NCBI RefSeq assembly: GCF_040581485.1 | Contig: NC_090131.1 | Coordinates: 1,178,001 to 1,242,000, forward strand | Direction of reading: 5' to 3' | Origin: Linepithema humile | Lineage: Eukaryota > Arthropoda > Insecta > Hymenoptera > Formicidae | DNA: 64,000 nucleotides | Shown here: piece after piece, positions 1-12,173 of the stretch | Numbering within the stretch: position 1 is the stretch's first letter | Layout: each line of letters opens with the position of its first letter | Notes under the pieces: model-generated | Databases searched by the model: none | Told to the model about the DNA's origin: nothing | Seen by the model: the letters and a program-made list of their open reading frames with translations, nothing else | Made by a program: the position numbers and the translations under genes

Positions 1-104
1 AGGATCTGTATAATGCAGTTTGATGTCAGATTGGCGGCGGAAATCGAGCAAAATCTGCGCGGTGCAATTTGATGTTGTTTGCCGCTATACGGTGTGTTTC
101 TTCA
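1..104. repeat. Partial inverted copy of the CAGATTCTGC repeat
   Basis: Read on the reverse strand, this stretch matches about 975-1045 (shared core with GCGCAGATT, CTCGATTT and GCCGCCAATCTG), so the two form the outer arms of a diverged inverted repeat. The 109-579 element lies between them. The window edge cuts the left end. Confidence 0.5.
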
Positions 105-108
105 TATA

Positions 109-579
109 CAGGGTGTCCGATAATTGCTGAATCACCTCTCGGGTGCAGGTAGAGCGGGTTAACCGAGTAGAAAAGTCCTCTATTGTTTTGCGATTTTCGC
201 AATAATTAATGAGAAATTAATTAAAGAAGATCGGCCAATTTGCGCGAGTCTAAACGCGCGGCGAGAAGAGACAGCCCGTTATTACGTGGTCGCTAGGACG
301 CAAGGATCTAGCGTTACACACCGCTCGTATGTGCCGTTGTCATTTATAGAGCGCTCCTCCCAACGATTTATCGTACGCCTAGTAACCAAATAATAGTGGG
401 CTGTATCACCACGGGTCTCTTCTCGCCGCGCTCTTAAACTCGCGCGAATTGGCCGATATTTTAAAATTAATTTCTCATTAATTATTGCGAAAATCGCAAA
501 ACGGTAGAGGACTTTTCTACTCGATTTAACCCGCTCTACCTACACCCGAGAGGTGATTCAGCAATTGTCGGACACCCTG
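109..579. mobile_element. Palindromic TIR element (MITE/foldback), CAGGGTGTCC ends
   Basis: The two halves are inverted copies of each other over about 200 bp each. The left arm begins CAGGGTGTCCGATAATTGCT and the right arm ends with its near-exact complement. TATA lies immediately outside both ends (105-108 and 580-583), which fits a target-site duplication. No coding capacity is seen. The TIR start CAGGGTGTCC also ends the element at 19647-20899, but the internal sequence differs, so the two are at most related families. Confidence 0.8.
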
Positions 580-583
580 TATA

Positions 584-927
584 AACTCGTACTCAAGATT
601 CATCAACAGTGCATATAAAGTGTGGCCAGACTTAATGAAGCTTATCAGTTTAATACGATATTCTGATACAATCCCCATAAAAGATTCAGAATATTAAACT
701 GATTTTTGAAATTGAAAATGCGCTGCGAGTTGACCCGATATTGCAGTGATTTCGGGATTTGGCCTAACAAATTTATTAAAACATAAGTATTTTTTTGTCC
801 CAATAAAACAAATATATACATATTATATACTTTGCATACCTCATTTACTACTTTTAATAAGCGAAACAAGAAATGTAAAATTGTAATGAAGCATTTAAAT
901 GCCACTATTCCATTTAAATTGTGACGG
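584..927. other. No gene seen
   Basis: AT-rich DNA with only chance ORFs. A short stretch near 640-700 (ATCAGTTTAATACGATATTCTGA) resembles AT-rich sequence near 21120-21160. I see no further structure. Confidence 0.4.
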
Positions 928-1140
928 CAGATTCTGCTCGATTTCTGCCGATAATCTGACACCAAATTATATTGCGCAGATTCTGTTCGTTTTCTGCCGC
1001 CAATCTGCTGTCAACCTATGTCGACAGATTCTGCCGACAGAACACGAGCTTAATGCGAACACAGATGGCACCGTATCTGCTGCCAAGTTCTGAGCGAATC
1101 TGCTCGCAAACTGCCAGCAGACTGCTAACATTTTATTGAC
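928..1140. repeat. Degenerate ~49-bp direct repeat (CAGATTCTGC family)
   Basis: CAGATTCTG recurs at about 928 and 977 with similar following sequence (TCGATTTCTGCCG then TCGTTTTCTGCCG), giving a period of about 49 bp. More diverged copies continue to about 1138. The block pairs in inverted orientation with 1-104. It ends where the FAS pseudogene's ACP sequence begins, so it probably replaced the missing 3' end of that gene. Confidence 0.5.
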
Positions 1141-1141
1141 T

Positions 1142-2567
1142 GGGCAAATTCACGTTTGCATCAGACATCTCTCTCAGTTTTGAAAACGTTAAATTTCGTA
1201 TTTCTTGTGCAGTAAGCAAGATGTTGAATTTTCTTTCCAAGCTTTGTTTAATTTCCACATCCATCATGGAATCCATTCCAAGATCGGATAAAGATCTATT
1301 TTGACTTATTACTTTTACGTCTTTTATATCTGCAGCATCAAAATATTATATTGTATTAAATTATATAAAAAAAAGTTTAACAATATAATGTATGTGTACT
1401 ATATGTGTATGCGCGTGTACTTTTGTTCACATTTGAGCATGCAATAATAATTTCTAAGATGTTATGGTATTTAAATAAATAATACATGTGAACATTATCA
1501 CATTTTGTGTAGATTATAAGGAACACAAATCGCGTGCAAATTCCTACCCATAATATTAGCGACAGTATCCACCATATTGACAAGTCCAGATAGTCCCGTT
1601 TTTTTTTCAGAAACAATGATATTGCTTACAATCGGTCGGTTTTGGAAAATTTCTCGAGTTCTATAAGCAGGGAGATACTTTCTGCTGCTGGGTATTACCG
1701 ACAACTAACTCTTTATTGTCTTCCTGCATGTCAGCGACGAGACCTACGTCACCCACAGCTCCCCATTGAATTGCCAATCCGGGTAATCCTTTCTCCGCTA
1801 TTTTTTCGCACACTCTTTCCATGATGGAATTGGCCATTCCATAATTAGTTTGCCCAGCGTTTCCTCTTCCGCAAAAAACGAAAGAAAATACTACAAAATG
1901 TCGAAGTTTTAAACAGATCTTTCTAGATAGTTTATCTAATATCTGTGTCGTCCAGGCCTTCGACATAAAAGATTTCGTGAAAACTTCCACGGTTTGGTTC
2001 CTAAGTACACAATCTTTCAAAACTGCAGCAAGATTAAATATCGCATCTACTGATGCTTGTTTCTCCGTTATTTGTAGAAAATGTTCACATTCTTCGGGAT
2101 TCGCAAGATTTGCGTTTTTAATTATCTGCACATTTACACTGATTTCTATAACTCAATTCTCATTCGCTGATAGCCGTTTTTTATTCCAGTTCTTGAAGAA
2201 CGACATTCTTAGCGCCTCTAAGTATCAGCCAGTCAGTTAACCCTAAACCAAATCCACCCAAGCCGCCTAGTATAACATAAGTTCTATTGTTGAGGCAGTA
2301 ATAACGACGGTGTGCAACAATAGGTAAATCCAAAGATTTGCCATCCTCTTGTATATTTAAAATAATCTATAAACATATTATTGTATTAAAAATATAAAAT
2401 GTATTACGTGTTACGCACAATTTTTTTAATAATAATTCGTAAGATACGTTTAATTGTTGTAAACGTACTTTTCCCATGTGTTTACCGCTTGCCATGTATC
2501 TGAAAGCTGCTTTAATTTCCATTTTAGGAAAAACTCGTCTGAATTGGTTTAATATTTCTATTTTTTA
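1142..2567 (-). pseudogene. Fatty acid synthase pseudogene (ER end, KR, ACP)
   Basis: Reading from high to low coordinates, the minus strand holds consecutive parts of animal type I FAS. The end of the enoyl reductase domain is at 2567-2472 (FRYMASGKHMGKV). The ketoreductase domain starts in an exon at about 2369-1660 (VILGGLGGFGL; the catalytic-site motif GRGNAGQTNYGMANS; AIQWGAVGDVG). The acyl carrier domain is at 1329-1142 (LGMDSMM, with the serine that carries phosphopantetheine). The reading frame is broken: indels near 2535, an in-frame stop and a 4-base loss near 2145-2160, and another shift near 1680. The thioesterase and everything upstream of the ER end are missing. The upstream side is cut mid-exon by a copia LTR at 2568, and the downstream side meets a repeat at 1140. 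In intact form it would be a cytosolic enzyme making long-chain fatty acids from malonyl-CoA. Confidence 0.88.
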
Positions 2568-2799
2568 TGTAGAGAATAATTGTTTTATTTAGTAATTTAT
2601 GTTTGGCGCCAGTGTCTGTAGAGTGCGTGCGTTACTGTTGCGTGACTAATGAAAATGCGCTTCTTCTGTTCAGTTAAGACTGTAATTGACAAGAATCCTT
2701 CCGTATTGTCTTTTCACAATAAACTTTATATTAACTACAGAGAATTGATATTGTGTTTCAAGAAACCTCTGGCTATAGCACAAAAAGTAATATATAACA
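2568..2799 (+). repeat. Copia 5' LTR
   Basis: 232 bp, starting TGTAGAGAATAAT and ending TATATAACA, so it has TG...CA ends. It is nearly identical to 7014-7232 but has a 13-bp difference near 2589 and several substitutions (for example near 2640), showing the copy is not recent. It carries AATAAA at about 2720. Confidence 0.92.
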
Positions 2800-2859
2800 G
2801 GTTATGGGCCCAGGAATGTCAGAGGTGTAAAATCAGTAAAAAAGGTAAAAAGTAAAAAA

Positions 2860-5800
2860 ATGACGTCGAATAGTCAAGACGAAGTAACACATATAGAGAA
2901 GTTAAAGAACAGTGAAAATTTCATGATTTGGAAATTTCAAGTTATAATTTTGTTCAAGTCTCTCGGATTATATGAGATCGTAACAGGAATATCGGTACTA
3001 ACGGAAGACATTACAGAACAAGCAAAAATAGAATGGATCCAGAAAGATGCACGTGCCCAGAAAATAATAATCACAACAATAGAAAGACAACCATTGACAC
3101 ACATACTCGTATGCAAAACGTCTCAAGAAATGTTTCAAAGAATCTGTGCAATGAACGAAAGAGATACATAACAGCAAAAATGTATTCTACTTCAGGAATT
3201 TTTCAATTTTACATATCAGAAAGGAACTGATATCGCTACACATGTGAGTAAACTTGAAAATTTAGCATATAGGTTAAAAATTCTAAACGCAGACATTGAC
3301 GATTCTATGTTGATGTCAAAAATACTTGCAACTCTGCCAGATAATTATAAATATTTTGCATGTGCTTGGGACTCTACCGCTCAAGATCAGAAAACACTTA
3401 CAAACCTCACATCAAGACTACTTTCTGAAGAAAATAGGCTGTCTGTAACTGATGAGAAACAGGATGGAGTAGCGTTCAAATCGACTGAAAAAAAATGTTA
3501 TAAGTGCAATAACTCAGGACACCTAGCAAAAGCATGCAAGGCAAATAAAGAAAATAGTCAAGAAACACGCTGTTTCAAGTGCAATAGTCGAGGACATATA
3601 GCAAAATTCTGTAAAAAGGAAGATAGTTCAAGAAGTACAATTAGGTGCAATATATGCAAGAAAAATAATCACTCTGAAATGAAAAAGATTGCTATTTTCA
3701 TAAAAATAAAACAGATGATCGAATGTCTACAAAGGATAAAGTATCATTTCTAGCCACTGGTTGTAAAACAGATGAATGGATTTTGGACTCAGGCTCATCA
3801 TCACATATCAAGAGACACGGTAGTGTCTCGCGCCAAGTTCACGCGCAGCGCAAGACCAACCGTGTATCTTTACGCGAGACGGAAGGTTCAGATGAGCCGA
3901 GATTATCGGATCTCAATAACGGCTGGGCCGATTGAGTTGCTAATAGGCTCAATCGAAAGCGCATACCCAAATTACATAAGAAAAATGACAAATGACAAGA
4001 ACTTGTTTAAAAATATACAAAAAGTGAAGTCAAAAATTAAAACAGCAAAAAAGTCACAAGTTTTGAAAGCTAAAGGAATCGGCATTGTGTTGAAACAGAC
4101 AAATGCGTACTTAACAAGGTTCTCTATGTCACAGATCTAAGCAAAAACTTATTATCAGTCAATGCAATTACGGAAAATGGAGGAAAGTTAACCTTCACTA
4201 AAGAAAAAGCCGAAATATGGAAAGATAACGTAAAACTAGTTGGCTATCGAAGTAAAAATGGTTTGTGGACTATAAACTTAAGTCAAGATCCTGAGAGCAG
4301 CGCTCTTCTAACACAAGAAAATAAAAAAGCTTTTGAATGGCATCAAAAACTAGGACATCTTGGAAAAGAAAATATGAAAAAATTAGTAACTATATCAAAA
4401 GGTATGGAAATAATAAATAAAAGCTTAGATATTTTAAATAACGTATGTGAAACTTGCGTTAAAGCTAAACAGACTAGAATACCTTTCGGTGAGAAAAGAA
4501 CAAGAGCAAAGAGACCTCTAGAAATTATTCATACAGATGTATGTGGACCAATAGACCCTTCCACTTGGGATAAAAAGAAATATATGTTAACTTTCATAGA
4601 CGATTTTACAAACTTTGTTATGGTCTATCTTATTGAAGGAAAATTTGAAGTATGTGACATAGTAAAGGAATACGCAAATCAAGTAGAAACAAAATGGAAC
4701 CTGAAAATTTCAAAATTAAGATGTGACAATGGACGCGAGTATGTCAACAAAGACCTTAAAACCTGGTAAACAAAGAGGAACAATCTTGGACGTCACAACA
4801 CCCTATACACCACAGCTTAACGGAAAGGCGGAATGTATGAACAGAACATTAATTGAAAAAACTAAAGCCTTACTCATAGATGCAGGAATAGATAAAAGTT
4901 TCTGGGGAGAAGCAATTTGCACAGCTGCATATTTAACAAACAGAAGTCCAACTGACGCAGTTCAAGGAACACCGTTTGAAAACTGGATGTCGCAAAAACC
5001 AGATTTATCAAAATTGCATATTTTTGGTTGTAACGCTTACACAAGAACATTAACACCACTGAAGAAACTGGATGATAGATGCAGAAAATATATCTTTGTT
5101 GGTTATGCTCCAAACGGGTATCGACTGTATGATCAAGAACGAAGAAAAATAATAATTTCAAGAGATGTAACATTTGCTGAAGAAAATAAATTAGAAAATA
5201 AAACACAAAACAAATTAGTAAGAATAAATACAAATATAAAAGAAGATCGGAATGAAGACAAGAAGAAATTAGAGATGATCTAAAAAACACATCTGAAAGT
5301 GAAGAAGATTTTTCTGATCAGTATCAGGATGCAAATGAAGAATCACAAAATGAAGAAGAAGAAAAACAAGACACGAAATTGAAGAAGAATTCGGTCGTGG
5401 AAAACGAATAAAGAAAACTCCAAGCAAATTTAAAGATTATGTATTTTTAACATACGAAGAAGCAATAACAGGATCAGACAAGGAAAAATGGAAAAAAGCT
5501 ATAGAAGAAGAGAGAAAGTTATTGGAAGAAAACAACACATGGAAGACTGTAGACAAAACTGAAGCAAAGAACAAAAAGATCTTAAGTAATAAATGGGTTT
5601 TTAAGATAAAGGACGACGGAAGATATAAGGCGCGGTTGGTGGTGCGGGGATGCGAACAACGCTACGGTATAGATTTTGAAGAAACTTTTAGTCCGGTAGT
5701 GAATAGCAACTCTATGAGAACACTACTTGCAATTGCTACAAAAAGAGAAGACTATATTATAAAGTTTGATATAAAAACCGCATTCTTATATGGAAATCTA

Positions 5801-6898
5801 GATGAGGAAATTTTTATGGAACTTCCGAACGGATATAAAAGTGATAATAAGATATGTAAACTCAACAAGGCTTTATACGGGCTCAAACAAGCTCCTTTAA
5901 AATGGAACCAGCGTTTTACTACTTTTCTTAAAACTAAAGGACTCAAACCAACAAGAACAGAACCATGTATATACAAGACTGATGATAACTCCTTAATATT
6001 GGCTATCTATGTGGATGACGGACTTATCATAGGACAAAACAAATTAGTCATTAACAGACTTCTAAGTAATTTAGGTAAGGAATTTCAAATAACTATATTT
6101 AAAAATATAAAATCTTTTTTAGGTATAGAAATACAACAAGGTAAAGGATATCTCAAGTTAGAACAATCAAGTTATGCAGAACACATGATAAAGACGTTTA
6201 ATATAAAAAATTCAAAACCCGTAAATACTCCTATATTAACCAATGATGACGGAGAAAAGGAAATGAACAAGGTTTTTCCATATCGAAAAAGCGTTAGAAG
6301 CATCTTATATTTAGCCAGTAAAACAAGACCCGACTTAGCTTACGCTGTAGGATATGCGAGCAGACACTTAGAAAAACTATCCAAACAAGATGTAGCAAAT
6401 GTAAAGAGAATATTCAGATATATAAATGCAACTAAGAATTTAGGTATTAGATACAATGTGAATAACAATAAAGATGAGGAAGAATTAATAAGTTATTCAG
6501 ACTCTGATTATGCAGGAGACATAGAGACTCGGAAAAGTACGACCGGTTTTGTAATTATGTACTCAGACGGTCCTATAAGTTGGTGCTCTAAGAAGCAGTC
6601 TATAATAGCGTTATCAAGTACCGAAGCGGAGTACATTGCGGCGACAGAATGTTGCAAGGAAATTCTGTATCTTAAATTTCTAATTGAGGAATTGACAGGT
6701 AAACCAATTAAAGCAACTTTGAATATTGACAATCAAAGTACCATTTCTTTAATTAAAAATAGTATAGGAAACAAAAGAAGTAAACATATTGATGTCAAAT
6801 ATAGATTTATAAACGAAAAGGTCGCTGAAGGACTAATAAAGATAAAATATTGTTCCACTAATATGCAGCTTGCAGATATATTTACTAGGACAAATTAA
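2860..6898 (+). pseudogene. Copia gag-pol polyprotein, broken
   Basis: Gag starts at ATG 2860 and is interrupted by an in-frame TAA at 3169-3171; the same frame continues to about 3700 with two zinc knuckles of the CX2CX4HX4C type (3499-3540 and 3571-3615). The aspartic protease motif DSGSSSH is near 3785, directly followed by a foreign insert. The pre-integrase HHCC region and the integrase catalytic core run from about 4100 to 5280, with a frameshift near 4768 between the second catalytic Asp (RCDNG) and the region of the catalytic Glu. Reverse transcriptase has the YVDD box near 6010, and RNase H has SDSDYAGD and SSTEAEY near 6500-6630. The last residues are shifted just before the stop at 6896. 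A poorly conserved acidic linker lies at 5280-5400. Confidence 0.9.
3808..3984. other. GC-rich insertion inside copia protease
   Basis: About 175 bp of much higher GC content than the surrounding A-rich copia sequence separate DSGSSSH from the expected downstream protease residues (MTNDKNLF, from 3985). It has no long ORF, no clear poly(A) and no convincing terminal repeats. I could not identify tRNA or 5S promoter boxes. The exact ends are uncertain by about 10 bp. Confidence 0.55.
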
Positions 6899-7013
6899 GT
6901 TTGAGACTCACAAAAGTAAATTAGTAAACTAAGTTAGATTTAGATGTAAGATTTATATATGTTACAAATTAGTTGTAAGATTCATATACAATAATTTAAC
7001 AATTAAGGGAAGG

Positions 7014-7232
7014 TGTAGAGAATAATTGTTTTATGTTTGGCGCCAGTGTCTGTAGAGTGCGTGCGCTACTGTTGCGTGACTGACGTAAATGCGCTTCTTC
7101 TGTTCAGTTAAGACTGTAATCGACAAGAATCCTTCCGTATTGTCTTTTCACAATAAACTTTATATTAACTACAGAGAATTGATATTGTGTTTCAAGAACC
7201 TCTGGCTATAGTACAAAAAGTAATATATAACA
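7014..7232 (+). repeat. Copia 3' LTR
   Basis: 219 bp, beginning TGTAGAGAATAATTG right after the purine-rich tract AATTAAGGGAAGG and ending TATATAACA. It lacks the 13-bp segment present near 2589 in the 5' LTR. Confidence 0.92.
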
Positions 7233-7895
7233 CAAATATTTAGGGATACATTTAGATTCGCGTTTAACGTGGAAGCATTACATAAAGAAAAAAGTAAAGC
7301 AAATACGACTTAAGTACCGTCAAATGAAATGGTTAATAGGAAGAAAGTCTAAACTGGACCTGTATCACAAAAGGCTGATATACATAATGATCATAAGGCC
7401 AATTTGGACATATGGCATCCAACTCTGGGGATGCACATCGGATACAAATCGTATGATGGTGCAAAGGACACAAAATATGATCATACGCGCAATTACTGAT
7501 GCGAGATGGTATCAAAGGAACGAAGATATCTACAGGGATTTGGACCTGAGGACCGTCAATGAAACAATCAAGGAATATGCAATAAAATATAAAAGTCGAC
7601 TGTACATTCATACCAATATGGAAGCTACACAACTTCTTAATACTGATGGGGACATCAGGCAACTAAAACGTAGGAAACCACAGGATCTGGATACTCGGCA
7701 ATAAAATCAAGACAAAATAAATAATGAATTTAAAATTAATATATTTGTTCTATCATTGTTATTTGCTTGTTTACTCATAATATATATGTTTTGTTATTGT
7801 TTATTTTGAGCTTAGGTAATGATCTAAAACTCAACACACGTCCGATTAACGTTTGACAAAAGTATTACTTATTTAAACTATTGTTTAAGATTGTA

Positions 7896-7939
<44 letters not shown>
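7233..7939 (+). mobile_element. 5'-truncated non-LTR retrotransposon with poly(A)
   Basis: The frame 7236-7704 encodes the region C-terminal to the reverse transcriptase core of a jockey-like element. It begins near YLGIHLDSRLTWKHY, passes RPIWTYGIQLWG and ends at a stop at 7702-7704. A short 3' UTR follows, then an uninterrupted run of 42 A (7898-7939). The upstream part of the element is absent because the copia 3' LTR abuts it at 7232. The C-terminal frame is open for about 150 codons, so this remnant is younger than the one at 11.4-12.2 kb. Confidence 0.85.
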
Positions 7940-7943
<4 letters not shown>

Positions 7944-9380
7944 GTTTAAAAAGTTAGGTAATAATTCTTATAGTGCTGAAAAAATAATAAAAATGGTTTT
8001 TAGAGATTTTTCAATTTTTTATTGTTGTAGAGCAGATTAATCCTTTAATTTTTAATAATTTCGTCTGATTCTAGTATGATGGGCACATTAAAAAAAAATT
8101 TTTTTTTTGTGATTATGCTGTGAATAATGAAAATCTCAATTATTTAAGTCACATTTTGTTCAATAAATATAAATACGTTTTATCACATGTTAGTTGTATA
8201 TAACAATACATATTAGTCAAAAATAACGACGACACTTTTATTATCTTCTATAACAGATGAATAATAATAATAGAGTATGAATAGATAAATATGATATAAC
8301 AATGCTGGTCGATGTTGGACTAGTAGATAGATCACGCACACTGCTCAACTATACTCTGATACGCTCTCATACCAAGTCCTATTGGTAAACTAATATAATT
8401 ACAATACTGAATAGTGTGCAGACATAGGAAAGAGAAGCGCGACACAACATGGCATAGAAAAGGTTTCCTCGAGGCATAACTAAGGATGCTTCAATTTAAT
8501 AAAATGCATAATAGACATTTGATATCATAATTGTCTATACTGCTAAATACTGCTGTGATAATATATCAATTTAGAATTAGTATCATGCAAAGTAATTAAT
8601 GAATTTTAATCATAATCAATAAATTATATAAAATTTATTTAGAGTGACTTTAATTATTATACACGTCTTTGATATAAATAAGAAAGATTTAGACTTGGAA
8701 TCATGTAGAAATAAAAAAAAATCAAAGAAACTTGAAAAATTCAAAGTAATGTTTATATGCAACTTTTGATATGTAATTATCGTATTCGAGAGACGCAACG
8801 ACGATTTCGTTGCTAGTTTACTTAGCTTAGACTTCAACCTATCTTTAAGTTCACTTTAGTCAAATAATCCATTGTATGTTCCGACTTTTATGATCTATAA
8901 AAGATATGTTATTGATTTCACATGACTTACGAATTTTCCATTTACCTGAGATTTTAATTCAAAAATTCTATTAAATATTAAACAACACTTAAAAATTGTC
9001 ATTCGTTATTTTACGTACTTTGTGTTATAATGATAAGTAATCGCGCACGAAAGTACACGTATTTTCTCGCGCGTGTAATACTGATCTGTCACTACTTCTT
9101 TCGTTATTTCTCTCGTCAGCAGTAAAATCATATGTTTTACTCCATCGTATGTTCGACTCTAATAGACTGCAAAAAATAGCTATCAACGCGAAAAAATGAG
9201 TTTTTATCGCATTTATTACGTATCGTTTCGATGAAAAAAGAAATATTCAGTTTTAATAGCAAAACTCGCACGTGAAACAAGAATTATCGTCGTAATCGAT
9301 GCGATATGTGTTTACAAGGCTATCACCCTGGTATCTCACTGGCAGCCATCGCCAGTTATTTTATTAAGCCATATATATTA
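7940..9380. other. No gene seen; AT-rich intergenic DNA
   Basis: Only short chance ORFs. The stretch 8930-9050 resembles 14435-14560 (shared TTAAAAATTGTCATT and following sequence), so it may be a flank duplicated along with desaturase copies. Confidence 0.4.
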
Positions 9381-9397
9381 ATAAGCCATACGATGCG
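9381..9397 (+). pseudogene. Trace of a desaturase exon end
   Basis: AAGCCATACGATGC followed by GTAAGT matches the 3' end of desaturase exon 4 (KPYNA then a splice donor) seen in the intact gene and in the pseudogene at 9584. The following bases (ATGCAGCTATGTTTGA) also resemble the sequence after 9784. Nothing else of this copy is recognisable. Confidence 0.45.
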
Positions 9398-9583
9398 TAA
9401 GTATGCAGCTATGTTTGACTAATACATTTTTACTTGAGAAGTAGTACGAGAGAGAATGAATTTCATAAATATAATAAGAATAAACATACTTGTTTATTCT
9501 CCTTCAAATTTTTATAATTGCCATATCTTTCAATAGAACTTTTGTGAGACTTGATGTATAGTTTGATTTATTCTTTATTGTAG

Positions 9584-10297
9584 ATATTTCTCGTTAATAA
9601 TGTTGTTTGCTTACTACCTGCCGATTGCAATACCCGTGTACACATGGAACGAGACCTGGTCCAGGTCGATTATGTCACAACTCATTCGTTATGCTACGCT
9701 GTAATTACGCTGTAATACGCTGTTGAATGGCACATTGAGCATTAACAGTGCAGCTCATCTGTACGGTACAAAGTCATACAATGCGTAAATATACAACTAT
9801 GTTCGAGATCATTTACTAATGCAAAATAAATTTTTCTTTAATTTCAATTATTTTTACATTAAATATGTATCAAATATGATAGCGATTTTGAAGATACTGC
9901 AAAATTTTTTTCTTTACGTCTTTAAAATTGCGGTGCTACAAATATTTATAAAATTTTCACTATTCTTTTGCATGCAACAAAGTAATTTTGTGTCGTTTTA
10001 TTTGAACGGTAGAGAAATCAATCTGTCGGTGAACAAACTCGTAGCGTTTTTGGCGTATAGCGAGGATTGGCACAACTAGCATCATGTGTTTCCTACAAAG
10101 CGGCTGAATTAGGCGATTATAAATTGAATACCACGATGTATGTACGTTGACCTATTCGCGAAGATCGACTGAGCATACGATCTGAGTAACCATCAGAGCA
10201 GTTCGTGAAAACTGTCGTTACGAAAAGAGGAAACGGGAGTCATCATTGGAGTGCCGTATCGTATGCAAACAATAAAACTGAGTAATGAAGATAAATA
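9584..10297 (+). pseudogene. Acyl-CoA desaturase pseudogene (exons 4 and 5)
   Basis: Two exons are recognisable. Exon 4 (9584-9784, after TTGTAG) has PVYTWNETWSR and INSAAH but contains in-frame stops and small insertions near 9700-9725. Exon 5 (about 10013-10297) has SEDWHN then HHVFP, equivalent to the third histidine box region, but a TAG stop sits between them at 10077-10079. More stops follow (near 10110, 10125, 10170, 10206). Exons 1-3 are absent. Compared with the intact gene at 24584-26767 it keeps exon borders and about 40-60 % residue identity by eye. It cannot make an active desaturase because two of the three histidine boxes are missing. Confidence 0.88.
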
Positions 10298-11388
10298 ATT
10301 TTTCAGTCGATTCAATAGCGTGTCACACGATTATAATAATTTAGACATTCATTCTATGAAAATAAATTTACCTAGTTTTTAAAACTGAAAATGTCGGAGA
10401 AATCCGATGATATTTTAGTAAAAAGCGTAATTTTTTTGCAAACTTTCTCTTATCGTTTTACTATGAATTAATTATATATTATATATTATTTTTATATTAT
10501 TCATAATTTGTTCCATATTAAATTGTATATTGTTTTAAAAAAAGATTGTTCATAAATATATATGTTCTTTATTGGGTATTGAAAGAATGTAGCCAGCTGT
10601 ACACACAAACGACAAACACGCATTGTTTGTCGCTTTGATGAACACAAATGACAATGACAAATTTTAATGCTTATTTGAATATTGTTTATTACAACACGTT
10701 GCTGTGGCGATTTTGTTTTCATAGCTCTTGTATATTTCATTTCTCATTGATATGAGGAAAATACTTGCACTTCCGTTTTTATTTGACAAGTTAGAATATA
10801 GGCAAATAAGTTTTATTTTAAGCCTGGTGGTAAATGCATGAAAGGATGTTGTTGAATGCATATTTATTTTAGGAATGTGTATTGTTTTGGAGATATCACA
10901 CGTCATATATATGCATACATGAATGGTACAGTAAAATAGAATTTAATTGATTATTTCAATCAAAATGTGCAAGAAATAATATAGACATAGCTTTTCAAAT
11001 TTCGTATTAAATTTATTGTCACGTCGTATCCCAGACAACACCGCGCGGTCGCTTGACGAATCGGTGCAGTCAACGAAGCTCATGTGACTCATCTGTTCGT
11101 ACATTCGCCTCCGAAGTCATGCAGTGATATTCGCGGACTTATTTTTTTAATGTTAATAACTTTTTATTATGTTTCTTAAATAAATATTATGATATAAATA
11201 TGTATTATCATTATTACTATTGCTATTTATTTAAAAATTGATTAACAATTAATTATCCATATTTTAATCAGCGATAACTTAATCTTTCTTCTTTTTAAAA
11301 TATTCATTCCCTTTCGGGATACAAGCGGTTCATGCGTATGTATATTATTTATATCTAATGCCCTTTTACTAAAAAAATAATATATTAT
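10298..11388. other. No gene seen
   Basis: AT-rich, with no frame that looks coding. A GC-richer patch at 11025-11125 (CCGCGCGGTCGCTTGACG) stands out but has no partner elsewhere in the window that I could find. Confidence 0.4.
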
Positions 11389-12173
11389 ATGTTTTATACT
11401 TTCTGTATTGTTCCATATTTTTTCTCTTTTATTTCTTTCATTTTCTTCTTTCTAGCACCTTTCTTCATCCATTCTATACCTTTTTCTTCGTCATTTATTA
11501 TGATTTCCATGGGTTTGTCTTCCTTCGTAACTTCACAAATCGTCATCACATATTCTCCGGTTTCTTCTCCTTGTTCACATATTCTGCACAGTTTTTGGTC
11601 TTTTTCCATCTAGTATCTACTCGTCTTCCATTCATTTCCTGTTCTGAATTTTGCTGTTGTCTTAAGGCTTTTGGTTTTTCCTTTCTCTTGTAAGCATTTC
11701 CTCTTGCATTTATCTGTCATATTCTTTTGCATATTCTGATTTTCGTATTTTTTCTTTTCTTATTTTTATCATTTTTCTTTCATTTTCCTTTCTCTATTCT
11801 TCAACAACATTCTTTCCTGTATCGTCCATTGCTTCTGTCATCTGTCATTTTCCAATCTTTGCATATAATTCTTTTCTGCCCCATTTATAGTATTGGACCA
11901 GCCGTACCTATCCATTTCTCATCTGCACTCTCTGAGTATGTCTCCTTTTTTATTTTTTCTTCATATTTCAACACTCTTACTTCTGCTTCCAGGCTTATTT
12001 TTTCTGTCTTCGTTTCTTCTCTTATTAGGTATCCCGGCGTACATCTGCCCCATCCTAGCGCTCCTCTGATATACCTTTCTTGCACTGCTTCTACCTCTAT
12101 CCTTTCTTGATATCCCCATACTTCTACTCCATACATCATAATACTTTTTACTATCACCATTTACCATTAACAT
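11389..12173 (-). mobile_element. Decayed non-LTR retrotransposon 3' end
   Basis: The minus strand encodes the region after the reverse transcriptase core. The segment 12160-11885 (SIMMYGVEVWGYQER; VQERYIRGALGWGRCTPGYLIREETK) is typical of insect non-LTR polyproteins. The lower part, 11609-11394, has CRICEQGEETGEYV, like the terminal Cys-rich motif of these proteins. The frames are joined only with shifts. Both ends are unclear, and no poly(A) remains. Confidence 0.78.

Larger units (their letters stand above)
2568..7232 (+). mobile_element. Copia-type LTR retrotransposon, decayed
   Basis: A full-length Ty1/copia layout: 5' LTR, primer-binding site at about 2801-2813 (TTATGGGCCCAGG, similar to the copia site used with initiator tRNA-Met), gag, protease, integrase, reverse transcriptase, RNase H, purine-rich tract at about 7002-7013, and 3' LTR. 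The order integrase before reverse transcriptase marks it as copia rather than gypsy. The coding region carries a stop, frameshifts and a foreign insertion, so it cannot encode a complete polyprotein. Flanks differ: FAS exon on the left, non-LTR coding sequence on the right, with no matching target-site duplication (TTTTA versus CAAAT). Confidence 0.93.

Noticed and set aside
3808..3984. tRNA-derived SINE in copia
   Set aside because: I could not find A and B box sequences or a poly(A) tail, so no class was assigned.
4874..5290. Minus-strand 138-codon ORF in copia
   Set aside because: Complement of the A-rich integrase region; the plus strand carries the real family motifs.
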